From Balamuthia mandrillaris (taxonomy: Eukaryota > Discosea > Longamoebia > Balamuthiidae), in NCBI GenBank assembly GCA_031835245.1, contig JAVKOQ010000633.1, positions 1-22,510 on the forward strand: a stretch of 22,510 nt of DNA, written 5' to 3'. The notes under the pieces were generated by a model that saw only the letters and a list, made by a program, of their open reading frames with translations, was not told the DNA's origin and made no database searches. Positions within the stretch are counted from its first letter, which is position 1, and each line of letters starts with the position of its first letter. Of this stretch, positions 9,733 to 17,636 are shown piece by piece. A program made the position numbers and the translations under genes.

Positions 9733-10387
9733 TAACACAAACACATTGGCTTCTCTGGAATGAGCTCTTTGTACTCTCTCTCTACTTTGAAGATGCAAAA
9801 AATGACAAAACAAGAAGAAATAACACTTGTTGTACAACACTATGTTCTTTCATCATCATCGTCATGGTTGTTGGCCAAAGGAAGGAAGTGTTCGATCGTT
9901 CATGCGGGAAGACAGAAAAAAAAGAGTCGACACTCATTCTCTCTCCCCTATTCTGCTCGCTTGTTGCTTTCATATAGTTCCCTCCGCAAGAGAGTTCACA
10001 CGATTCTAGCTTCCTTCTACATTCTTCTTTTGGTTTCGTAGTATTCATTGTTCGGGGTGGGTCAACGCCGGCGTGCGACTCCCCTCAACCTCATTCTAGC
10101 GAGCTTAAACATAAAAAAAAAATAATTCCTTTGACCGCACTACGTCATTCCGTTTTGGTTAACCACCACCCAAAAAAAAAAGAGTGAAGCGTGTTATTGT
10201 GAAGATAGCGGAACAGGCGGGTGTTGTTTGAGTGTTGGGGAGCAGCGGGAAGGGCATTGCTTTTTGTTACGCTAAATTATTGTTTTTCAACACAAAAAAA
10301 AACCTCCGCAAACACGAAAGAACTCTCACCAACAGTACAATCACGGGAGAGCGTCCAAAGCTTCCACTATCCCCCAACAAAATAAAA

Positions 10388-10430
10388 CAAAAAACAAAAA
10401 ACAAAAAACAAAAAACAAAAAACAAAAAAA
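10388..10430. repeat. Six-copy CAAAAAA heptamer repeat
   Basis: C residues fall every seven bases at 10388, 10395, 10402, 10409, 10416 and 10423, each followed by six or more A. It is a simple tandem repeat in the non-coding interval. Confidence 0.95.
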
Positions 10431-10782
10431 AGCCAACGTTCAAACCCACATTTCTTTTTTTTTTTACCTGTTTTGGTGAAAAAACAAAAGAGAGGGTTGC
10501 GTTCGAAAAAGAGGTAAGGAGTGTAGCCACACACTGACACACAAAAAAAGAGGGGGCATTTTTTTTTTCTTTCTTTCTTTCCTCCACTTCTTTCTTGTGT
10601 TTGTGGGTGGTCATTCATTGGTTGTAGGAAGAAAGTAGGGAAGGGGTGTTTTTATTTTTATTTTGTGCACTCATTTTCATTGTTAGGTTAGGTGACAGGA
10701 AGACGTTAAACAAAAACGGGAAAGGGGAGAGAAAGAGTCTACACTTCCTTGTGCATTTTTTTTTTTTTTGTGTTATCAAACC

Positions 10783-10809
10783 ATAAAACCCCCCAAAAGG
10801 AGGTTTTAT
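10783..10809. promoter_or_regulatory. Hairpin-forming inverted repeat
   Basis: ATAAAACC (10783-10790) and GGTTTTAT (10802-10809) are a perfect 8-base inverted repeat. A further CC/GG pair inside could extend the stem after one mismatch, leaving a small A-rich loop. Its role is unknown. Confidence 0.55.
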
Positions 10810-11057
10810 AAAAGGTTCGTCCGTTGAAAGCCCAAACTTTCTTTTTTGTTTGTTTTCATTTTCATTTGTTCTTCCCTCTGCCCAAAAGCATTGAAAAACA
10901 AAAAACAAAAGAGGGAAGCAAAAAGGTGGAGAGGGATCATTTTTCATCTCCTTTTTTTTTGAAAAAAACAACTGATAGTTGATCTCACATATTTGTTACA
11001 CAAATGTTGCTCATGCAGGCGGAAGAGTGCGTGGAAGGAAGAACGACACTCATCTAT

Positions 11058-11078
11058 AGTCCCGCCATCCGCGGGACT
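11058..11078 (+). promoter_or_regulatory. GC-rich hairpin 21 bases upstream of a start codon
   Basis: AGTCCCGC (11058-11065), loop CATCC, GCGGGACT (11071-11078): a perfect 8-base stem with five G-C pairs. It ends 21 bases before the ATG at 11100, so in mRNA it would sit in the 5' leader where it could slow ribosome scanning. Regulatory role is inference. Confidence 0.55.
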
Positions 11079-11099
11079 GATCCCCATTAAAACCAACTT

Positions 11100-12274
11100 A
11101 TGGAACCCAGTCAGATACCAGCAAAAGAGATGATGGAGACCATTCGACATCGTTATGAGCAGGTATTCGAAGGAGAGGACGAAATAAGCGTGGTGAGCAT
11201 GGCCCCAAAGGGAGGGTCCTCCTCCGCGCGAGATGACTCATCCTCAAACGCAGTCTCAGGAGAACCAGAAAACAACACCAATGAATGGGAGGACTATTTG
11301 ATCGGCACTCAGGTGGCGGCTTTGGTGAAGCGGGAGACCTTTAACATGTATCGCAGCATGAAGATTAAGGGCATCAATCTCCGCAAGGCAGAACCAACGG
11401 AGGTGGATTACCTATCCCACATTGGGGCTGTACGAGCAGGCACGCACTCTGTTACATTCATTCCAGTCAAAGAAGCCATGCCCTTCATCGAAGGTTTGTT
11501 TTATTTTTGATAAAGTGATCAACAACACAAAACTGATGAGGACTGTGATCAGATATCAGAGGAAGGAATGCGCCAGCGACCAGTAAAACAAAAGGCAAAT
11601 CATCAAAAGGAAAGGCGGAACCACCCACCACACGTTCCACACGTGCTTCACGAAGAAAAGCTTCTACCAACAAAAAAGGCAAAACCAGCGGAGGAGGGTG
11701 GATTCCCCATTCTCGACGTTCAAGAAAACTGGGAGCACAGGCCAGCGACGAAGAGGACATGGATCTTAACGGAGAAGAGAAAAAGGACAAGAAAAGCAAG
11801 CAGAAAGGGCGGAAAAAGCGAAAGTTGAAACACGAGTCCCCTACTTCTTCGTCCGTAGCCTTTGCCTCACCTTCTCACATGCAACAATCTCCGACACCTG
11901 CTGCATCTTATTCATCATCCTCTTCTCCGTCCGATTTTTCCTCTTCCTCTCCTTTTTCATCCGTTCCATCCTCACCTCTTCTCTCACTTTCAACTACCTT
12001 TACCGAACCTTCGTCTTTTCTTCCTTCCCAAAAGAACCATAAAAAACGATCCTGGACCGACGGTTCAGCCCTTTCCTCCTCCTCACCCTCCTCATCCTCG
12101 CCTCCCTCCTCACCAGCCCTACCACCGCGCAAACATTCCCCACCGGACAAAATCCAGTTCCAACACATCCCCGTTCCCGCCGCCGCCAAACCGCCAAGCC
12201 GCAGGAAGCCGCCCCCTTGGGAAGTTCATAGGGCCGTCAAGAAGGAAAAAACCCTTTTCCCCTCTTTTAGTTAA
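11100..12274 (+). CDS. Basic nuclear protein with a possible SKI/SNO/DAC-like domain
   Basis: Two predicted exons, 11100-11493 and 11553-12274 (371 aa). Residues about 62-132 form the only folded-looking part: NEWEDYLIGTQVAALV, KRETFNMYRSMKIKGINL, EVDYLSHIGAVRAGTHSVTF. The order of a short beta hairpin, a TF(N)xYRS helix, a sequence-reader helix and LGxIxxGxxSxTLI-type turn resembles the SKI/SNO/DAC DNA-binding fold (Pfam Ski_Sno), but the match is by eye and weak. After the intron the protein becomes disordered and basic, with KTKGKSSKGK, RRKAS and GRKKRKLKH runs that look like nuclear localisation signals, then a long Ser/Pro-rich tail. A transcriptional regulator or chromatin protein is inferred. 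It could instead be an unrelated protist-specific family. The long upstream gap and 5' hairpin fit a regulated gene. Confidence 0.8.
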
Positions 12275-12695
12275 TCTGAGCCCTAACAAGATGTGTAAGA
12301 TACATTTTGTGTGTTTGCAAAAAAAATAAAAAATAAAAAATAAAAAAATAATATTTGTGGTGTTTTTTATATTTTGGGCTTTTGTGTTCTTCTGCATCCC
12401 GCCGTTTCCGATGTTTTTTTTTAATAAAAAACATTCCAAGAAAATTTTCGAGATCTCCAGAAAGATCTATTGGATGACATCAGACATATTAATTTTAGGG
12501 TAACGCGCCCCTCTTATTGCGATCTTCAGCAAACAGAAAAGAGCAGCAGCGGCGTGAAAGAGAGGGGAGGTTTTAAAAGGCGGAAGGGGAACAACAAAAA
12601 AGGCGTAGCAGAAGGCAAAAAAAAACTGCTGCTGTTTACTGTACTAGTTTGTAAACAAAAACGTAAAAGAAGAAGGCGCTACTCGACTCGAAAAG
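12275..12695. other. Intergenic interval with A-rich period-7 repeat and polyadenylation-like signals
   Basis: T residues at 12327, 12334, 12341 and 12349 split an A run into near-heptamers, giving overlapping AATAAA hexamers suitable for 3' end formation of the upstream gene. Another AATAAA lies at 12423. Two AGATCT palindromes lie near 12450-12470. The last 40 bases before 12696 are purine-rich like other leaders in this window. No gene seen. Confidence 0.6.
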
Positions 12696-15025
12696 ATGGC
12701 AACAGAAACGAAACAAGCCTCACCACCAAAGTCGCTGGTTTTGGAACGTGCGTTTTTGTCTGCCTTTTGTTGATCTTTTTTTGATTTTGTTGTTTTCCTG
12801 CTACATATCTCATCTTTCTTTTTTTATGGTCTAAATAAACAGTGGTGGAGGGCAAAGATCTGCCGGCAATGGACCGCTGCGGTACTAACATTACCACTCT
12901 TTATTTTTTCAACCTATTTTTCCCATTTCGATGACCTTTCTCCTCTCTTCCATTTATTCTCGCTTTTATGGTGTTCAGGCACTAGTGATCCATATTGCGA
13001 TATTCGGTATGGAAAGTTAAAGCTGCAGTCCAAAACCATCTACAAAACCCTGCACCCGAAATGGGCTGAACAATTCGACTTGTGCGTTGTGCTGTTCTGT
13101 TGTTTCTTTCTTTCATTCCCTTACTTTCTTACTTGTCGTTTCTTTCGTTCTTTAGTTCTTTCAAGTTTTTCCTGTGTTTTCCTTTTCCTTTTTCTTTCTT
13201 TTCTTTGGGAGAATGCCAACTAATTTTGAAAAAACTGCAAACAAACAGAGGCCCACTGATTGAAGAGGAAGAGATAGACGTTCAATGTTGGGACCGGGAC
13301 AAAATAGGAACAAACGACTTCATGGGTCGCTTCTCTATCTTTCTCAGAGACTTTATTAGGCCTGGTACAACCTCTTTCCCTTCTTTTTTACATTCTCTTT
13401 TGTAACTTTGTTAGTTCCCAATGACCAGGCGAATACACAAAGACATACCCTCTTGAAAGCAGAAAGGGTAAAAAGGACAAAGGAGTAAAAGGCGAGATAG
13501 TCGTCAAATTGCACGTCAAAGAATCAGGTGCTGCCTCCTCCGCAGGAGAAGCCGCTTTACAACAATCTGGTAAATCTCTTCCTCCCAGAAAAGCTAGTAA
13601 GAGTCGAAGAGAGCTTGTCAAGAAGAAGAAATCAGACATTGCAGGCACAGAAAGCAAGAAACGAGATAGAAGGACCAGAAAGAAAACAAAAGGTAAAGGG
13701 ATACGCAGCAAAGAAGAAGAGAACTATGAGGACATCGACCCTACCGACAAGGCTCGCGTTCGAAGAAGGCTCGCCAACTTCCTCAATCGTCGTCCCAATC
13801 GTGGAACGTTGATCAACGCCGGTATTCTTCCCGCTGCAGGCGGAAAACTCTTTGGAGAACGTCTCTCGGAGGTGATGTCTCGTCAGGCTACTTACTACCC
13901 TGACCTCAAGATCCCCTTCTTCATTGCCTCTCTCATCGAGTTCTTGTTGAATGACAAGACGACCTTCACCGAGAGCGGATTGTTCCGCATCTCTGGTTTG
14001 GCTGGCACCATTAAGAAGGTGAGGGAAATGGCGGAGTCGGGAAAGCCTTTGGACCTGCCTGAGCTGATCAACAGGGATGATGCCGCCAGCTTGTTGAAGG
14101 AGTACTTAAGAGAATTGCCGGAACCTATCTTTACATTTGCTTTGGAAGAGGAATGGGTGGCTGCTGGTAACCTGATTGTTTTCTTCTTTGTTCTTTCTCT
14201 TCTTATCTGACAATTTTTCAACCCAGCAAAGGAACCGGATGAGACCAAATCGATTCCAATGTATCAGAACTTATTGCAGCAACTTCCTGAACACAACCTG
14301 CACTTATGGCATGCCTACAATAACTTCCTTTACAAATTGAGGTACAATTTTACCGCAAGTGTGTCGCCGCTTCTTCGTTTCTCACTATTTCGCTTATAAA
14401 ACTTGAAAACAATAAGTTTACAGAGCGAAGTAAACATGATGAACCCAAATAACATTGGCATTGTCATCGGCCCGAACGTTATGTGGGAGAAGAGCATGCA
14501 CATGCCCAACATGCACATGAATCAAGCGGTTGCCACTCTCGTAGAGCATTACCCCGACATTTGGGCCATCTTTCCTGTACGTCTTCCTCTTCTCCTTCTA
14601 TCTGGTGACAAAAAAAAAATTACTGAAACAAAACAAACGAAAAGGGAATCGACGAGGAAGAAACAGAAGACGGAGGCGAAGGCCTCGAAGAGGACGAAGA
14701 AGGCAAATGGCTCTACATCCCCCCCGAAGTCGACTCCGAGGATGAGGAAGCTGAAAGCGAGAGCGAGGCGGAACTGACAGGAGAGGTGGGCCAATGGAGC
14801 TGCGCCCAAGTGAAAAAGTGGTTGAAGGAGAACCAATTTGGGGAGTACGCCGCCAACTTTGGTGCTAATGGCATCGATGGTAACGCTCTTCTCTCGATCG
14901 ATGCAGAGTCGTTGCAACAGAGGCTCAACGTGGAGTCGTTGGGTCATCGCAAGAAGATCCTTTTCCGAGTGGCTGAGCTGCAGCAACAACAACCTGCAAA
15001 GGAAGTCGTTTCGCAAGCTTCTTAA
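12696..15025 (+). CDS. C2 - RhoGAP - SAM domain protein
   Basis: Eight predicted exons: 12696-12747, 12843-12881, 12979-13081, 13249-13364, 13429-14166, 14227-14341, 14417-14576, 14645-15025 (567 aa). The C2 domain starts near residue 14: LVLELVEGKDLPAMDRCGTS, DPYCDIRYGKLK, LHPKWAEQFDL, then DVQCWDRDKIGTNDFMGRF, keeping the Asp residues that usually bind calcium. A Lys/Arg-rich linker follows. RhoGAP runs about 245-440, with the arginine finger in SGLFRISG, LLKEYLRELPEPIF, and EVNMMNPNNIGIVIGPN. An acidic stretch (about 442-485) leads to a SAM domain: QWSCAQVKKWLKENQFGEY, NALLSIDAESLQQRL, LGHRKKIL. Expected role: calcium or lipid-dependent recruitment and inactivation of Rho/Rac GTPases, with SAM for oligomer or partner binding. 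Catalytic residues look intact. Start context AAGATGG supports the chosen ATG. Confidence 0.93.
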
Positions 15026-15165
15026 AATTCAAACAAGCCGTTTTGTTTCCTGTCTTTTAAAAATTGAAGGCCGTTGTTTTGTTGTTTTGCTTGCCGAAGA
15101 GCTAAAGAAGCAGAAGAAAAGAAAAAGGGGCAAGCCGAAGAACGCGAAAAGAAGAAAGTTTTTTT

Positions 15166-16266
15166 TCAGAACTTGAAGCACATATCCTGAGAGTAGCCAA
15201 GCTGCTGAAGGTTGGCCAACATGGCGTTGTTCATGGGAGTGGGTCCACACATGAGCATCATGATGTCATCGGCAGGCGCTGGGCAGTGCTCCTTTATCAT
15301 CTCCGCTGTGACAAAGCCAACCCCTTGCGTCCATCCTTCAGGAGGCTTTTGTTGTTGTTGTTTCAAGTTTTAAGAAAAAGAAGAGAGGAATCGAGAAGAG
15401 AAGAAGCAAACCTGGTTGAGAGCGTAAAAGAGTTTGAACCGATCAGGGTGTTCCTCGGCCAGGTGCTCCAGTCGGTCGCGCAGGAGGATGTCCTCCTCCG
15501 TCACGTTGGCAAAAATGAGGTGCAGCTGGGTCCTGTCTTTGGGGTTCTTGAGGATGGCGTTGATGACCTGCAGCATTGGGGTAATGCCAGTGCCACCAGC
15601 CAACATGCCGAAGGCCCTCTTCATGTTGGGGCGGTAGATGAACTTGCCCTTGGGGCCTTTTACGTCGATGACGTCGCCAACCTCCATTCGATCAAAGTAA
15701 CTTGACATTTGTCCCTTGGAAATAAAAGTGAACGAGATTAACACAATGCTGAAACAAACGTCGAGCAGAGTAGAAAAGAAGAAGCAGTTACTTTGGGATA
15801 AACTTTGATGAGGAGGTCAAAGTAGCCTAGGTCATCGTCAGAGCTTATGGGCGTGTAGGGTCGGTACACTTCCTTTCCATCAATGATGCAGCTAGTTTTT
15901 TTTTGATGAAAGTTTAGGCTTAAAAAAGTAGCAGAGATTTGATAGTAGTGTGTGTTACCGGAAAGACATGTGTTGGCCGATGGGAAGACCCAACACATCA
16001 TCGGGCTTGGGCAGAGAGAAACGGAAGATGCGAGTGTTGTGGTTGATGATGATCTTTTCGGCCAAAGCGAACTTTTGGTAGCGTTCCGGGTCCAACGCCA
16101 CCTTCTTTTTAGTCTTGTTGGTGGGGTAGGCCGATTTGGTGGACGCTCCGGAGATCTCCTTCAGCACGATCCTGCCCACAACAAAGGCGATGAGGGCACC
16201 CACGGCCAGACCGAGGACGGTGGGAGTGGAGAGGGCACTGGTGGTGGGGTCCGCTGCGTCTTCCAT
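15166..16266 (-). CDS. CYB5R: NADH-cytochrome b5 reductase, membrane-anchored
   Basis: Four predicted exons read on the minus strand: 16266-15959, 15891-15792, 15714-15412, 15345-15166 (296 aa). A single N-terminal membrane helix ([19 protein letters not shown]) precedes the flavoprotein. FAD-binding motif [11 protein letters not shown] is near residue 112; KVYPKGQMSSY and GPKGKF follow; the NADH-binding GGTGITPML is near 176; and CGPTPM lies near 270, followed by the typical C-terminal Phe (CFKF). The enzyme passes electrons from NADH to cytochrome b5 for fatty-acid desaturation, sterol synthesis and similar pathways at the ER or outer mitochondrial membrane. It is convergent with the C2-RhoGAP-SAM gene (140 bases between stops). 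The leader is purine-rich just before the ATG. All motifs look intact. Confidence 0.96.
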
Positions 16267-16601
16267 TCTTTTCTTTGTCTTTCTTGTCTTCTCTCTCGCT
16301 CCTCTCCCTTTTTTTTCTTTATCTGTTTTAGAGGTCGCGAAACGGGCGCACGAAAAGCAGAGGTACTTCCTACCCTTGAACTGTGTCCAAAAGACCACTG
16401 TCACAAAACGGTGGACAAGTTCTTCCCATTCCTGCTGGCAATTAAATCATGACGACGTGAGGATTTATATGTCTTACGTCAGCATGCGAAGAGAAGCTGT
16501 TGTGGGGTCTTGTCCTCTTTCTTCTTCTTCTTCTTCTTCTTCTTCTGCTTCTCTTGGTGGAACCTCTTTCTTCAAACAGTACTATTGCCACTGCTGACTA
16601 G
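16267..16601. other. Intergenic interval upstream of CYB5R
   Basis: Holds the purine-rich leader (on the minus strand) and probable promoter of CYB5R, a CRE-like TTACGTCA at 16474-16481, and a TTC microsatellite at about 16518-16546. No convincing gene is seen before the protease relic begins at 16602. Confidence 0.55.
16518..16546 (+). repeat. TTC microsatellite
   Basis: About nine TTC units on the + strand, 55 bases upstream of the cysteine-protease relic, where an intron pyrimidine tract would be expected if the relic were once a normal gene. Confidence 0.9.
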
Positions 16602-16780
16602 AAGATCAAAGCTCATGGTCAACCTACTGGGGAGACCAAGGCTACATCAAAATGGCTCGTAATCGCAATGACAACTGTGGCATTGCTGTTCGTCTCTGCT
16701 CTTTTTTGTTTTGTTCGCCAATCTGACTAAATGGCTTTGCTTTCTTGCAGAGCCAAGCCAATCTTGCCATTGTTAAACAG
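16602..16780 (+). pseudogene. C-terminal scrap of a papain-family (C1A, cathepsin-L-like) cysteine protease
   Basis: The + strand at 16616-16687 encodes W-STY-WGDQGYIKMARNRND-NCGIA, which matches the end of C1A proteases around the catalytic Asn (consensus NSWG..WGE.GY...RN..N.CGIA). At the catalytic Asn position the codon gives Ser (SSW rather than NSW). An acceptor-like TAG precedes 16602, and an intron-like GTTCGT...TTGCAG (16688-16750) follows GIA, after which the reading continues SQANLAIVK. The catalytic Cys and His segments are not found upstream; that DNA is a TTC repeat and then the CYB5R gene on the other strand. It is best read as the remnant of a duplicated or displaced host gene that kept an intron. 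A short, divergent but live exon of an unseen gene is less likely. Confidence 0.75.
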
Positions 16781-16938
16781 AATAAAGCCAAGTTGTGTCT
16801 TCTGTTGTTGGCTCAAGTATTCTCCCTCTCGCTCTCTGGCTTTCTCTCTCTCTCTCTCATGTCTGCCTGTTGGCCTTGAGAGCAAAGTGGAAGGAGGAAG
16901 GTTGCTACTAGTAAGGAATAGGTCAGGAGGAGTTACTT

Positions 16939-17217
16939 TTATTCTGCACAGAAGCCTCCGACTCGGTCTCTGGGAATGAGTTTCAGCTCGCTTCCATGGG
17001 CCAAGAAGATGTGTCCAGCGGTCTGTCCCTGCGGGCTGAGTCCTGTGCCATCGCTGGAAAGGATGGCGCTGGTCTCTGGCGGCACCTTGAACTGTTCTGC
17101 AGCAAAGTGAATGACAGCAGTGAAAGGCGTTTCCTCTGGCACCTTGATGATCTTGTAGGGCAAAGAGGGATCAGAGGCTAGCGTGATTTTGAATTGAACC
17201 TTTGCCTTGGCTGCCAT
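16939..17217 (-). CDS. UFM1: UFM1, ubiquitin-fold modifier 1 precursor
   Basis: A single exon of 92 aa. It follows the UFM1 family along its whole length: [80 protein letters not shown]1 is conjugated through its exposed C-terminal glycine by UBA5, UFC1 and UFL1, mainly to ER-associated ribosome and quality-control targets. The precursor ends VGGFCAE, so a UFSP-type protease must remove a tail of four or five residues; the animal tail is two residues. The start AAAGATGGC is followed at once by the conserved domain. It is the only intronless multi-motif gene here besides SDHD. Confidence 0.97.
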   Translation of the reverse strand: MAAKAKVQFKITLASDPSLPYKIIKVPEETPFTAVIHFAAEQFKVPPETSAILSSDGTGLSPQGQTAGHIFLAHGSELKLIPRDRVGGFCAE

Positions 17218-17636
17218 CTTTCCTTGAGGTATGTTTATAGAGTAGCGGTCAGGTCTCAGGTTTTGTTGTGTTTGTTGTTCTGATGCAACAAGGGGGGTGG
17301 CTTGCTTCTTCTGGTCTTTTTTTTTTCTTTGTCTTTTTTTCTTTTTTTTTTTTGTTGGGTTTACCCCTCAAGTCTACGGAAAAATCGTTGGTTTTTGGTT
17401 TGCTAATTCTCGTTCTCCTTGCCTCTCTGTTTCTCGGAGCAACAACCTCCATGCACATTGACCACAAAAGAGGCTCGGTTCAAGTCGCAAAGCTGGGCGC
17501 AAGGCACGGGGAACATGCTGCGCGGATTGCTCGTGTACCTTGGATCGGGGCTGGGTTGCTGTTTTTGAACCACTTGATTGTTTTAACTTTGAAGCCAATT
17601 TTTGGAGTAAAGCTAATGCCTCTCTCAAGAAAGGGT
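17218..17636. other. Intergenic interval between UFM1 and thioesterase genes
   Basis: Upstream region of UFM1 and downstream region of the thioesterase gene, both on the minus strand. It has T-rich runs (about 17318-17353) that are purine-rich on the coding strand. Short open frames on both strands lack recognisable motifs. No gene seen. Confidence 0.5.

Larger units (their letters stand above)
9733..11099. other. Long non-coding interval (1.37 kb) upstream of the SKI-like gene
   Basis: No coding exon with a recognisable domain is seen on either strand. Short open frames are low-complexity Lys/Phe runs. The interval holds palindromes (10065-10074 ACGCCGGCGT; GGTTAACC near 10158), a CRE-like TACGTCA (10141-10147), a period-7 A-rich repeat, and two hairpins. 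It is by far the longest gap between genes here and probably holds a promoter and a long or spliced 5' UTR; an unrecognised non-coding RNA cannot be excluded. Confidence 0.6.

Noticed and set aside
9733-10260. Search for tRNA-like B-box or snRNA motifs in the non-coding gap
   Set aside because: No cloverleaf or snRNA-like conserved sequence could be recognised by eye.
10267-10618. Minus-strand open frames rich in Phe and Lys
   Set aside because: They come from A/T homopolymers and the CAAAAAA repeat; composition is low-complexity and there is no conserved motif.
10670-10692. TTAGGTTAGG resembling a telomere repeat
   Set aside because: Only two units, inside intergenic DNA; far too short to call an interstitial telomere.
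13571-13589. A GTAAAT...CCCAG segment that looks like a 19-base intron in the C2-RhoGAP-SAM gene
   Set aside because: Removing it would shift out of the frame that encodes the RhoGAP domain; reading straight through keeps one continuous frame.
15286-16452. Plus-strand open frames opposite the cytochrome b5 reductase exons
   Set aside because: They are shadows of a strongly supported minus-strand gene and carry no domain motifs.
16457-16516. Possible catalytic-His segment of the cysteine protease (VRIYMSYVSMRREAVVGS)
   Set aside because: It vaguely resembles the region around the His of C1A proteases, but the His itself is absent and the match is too short to separate from chance.
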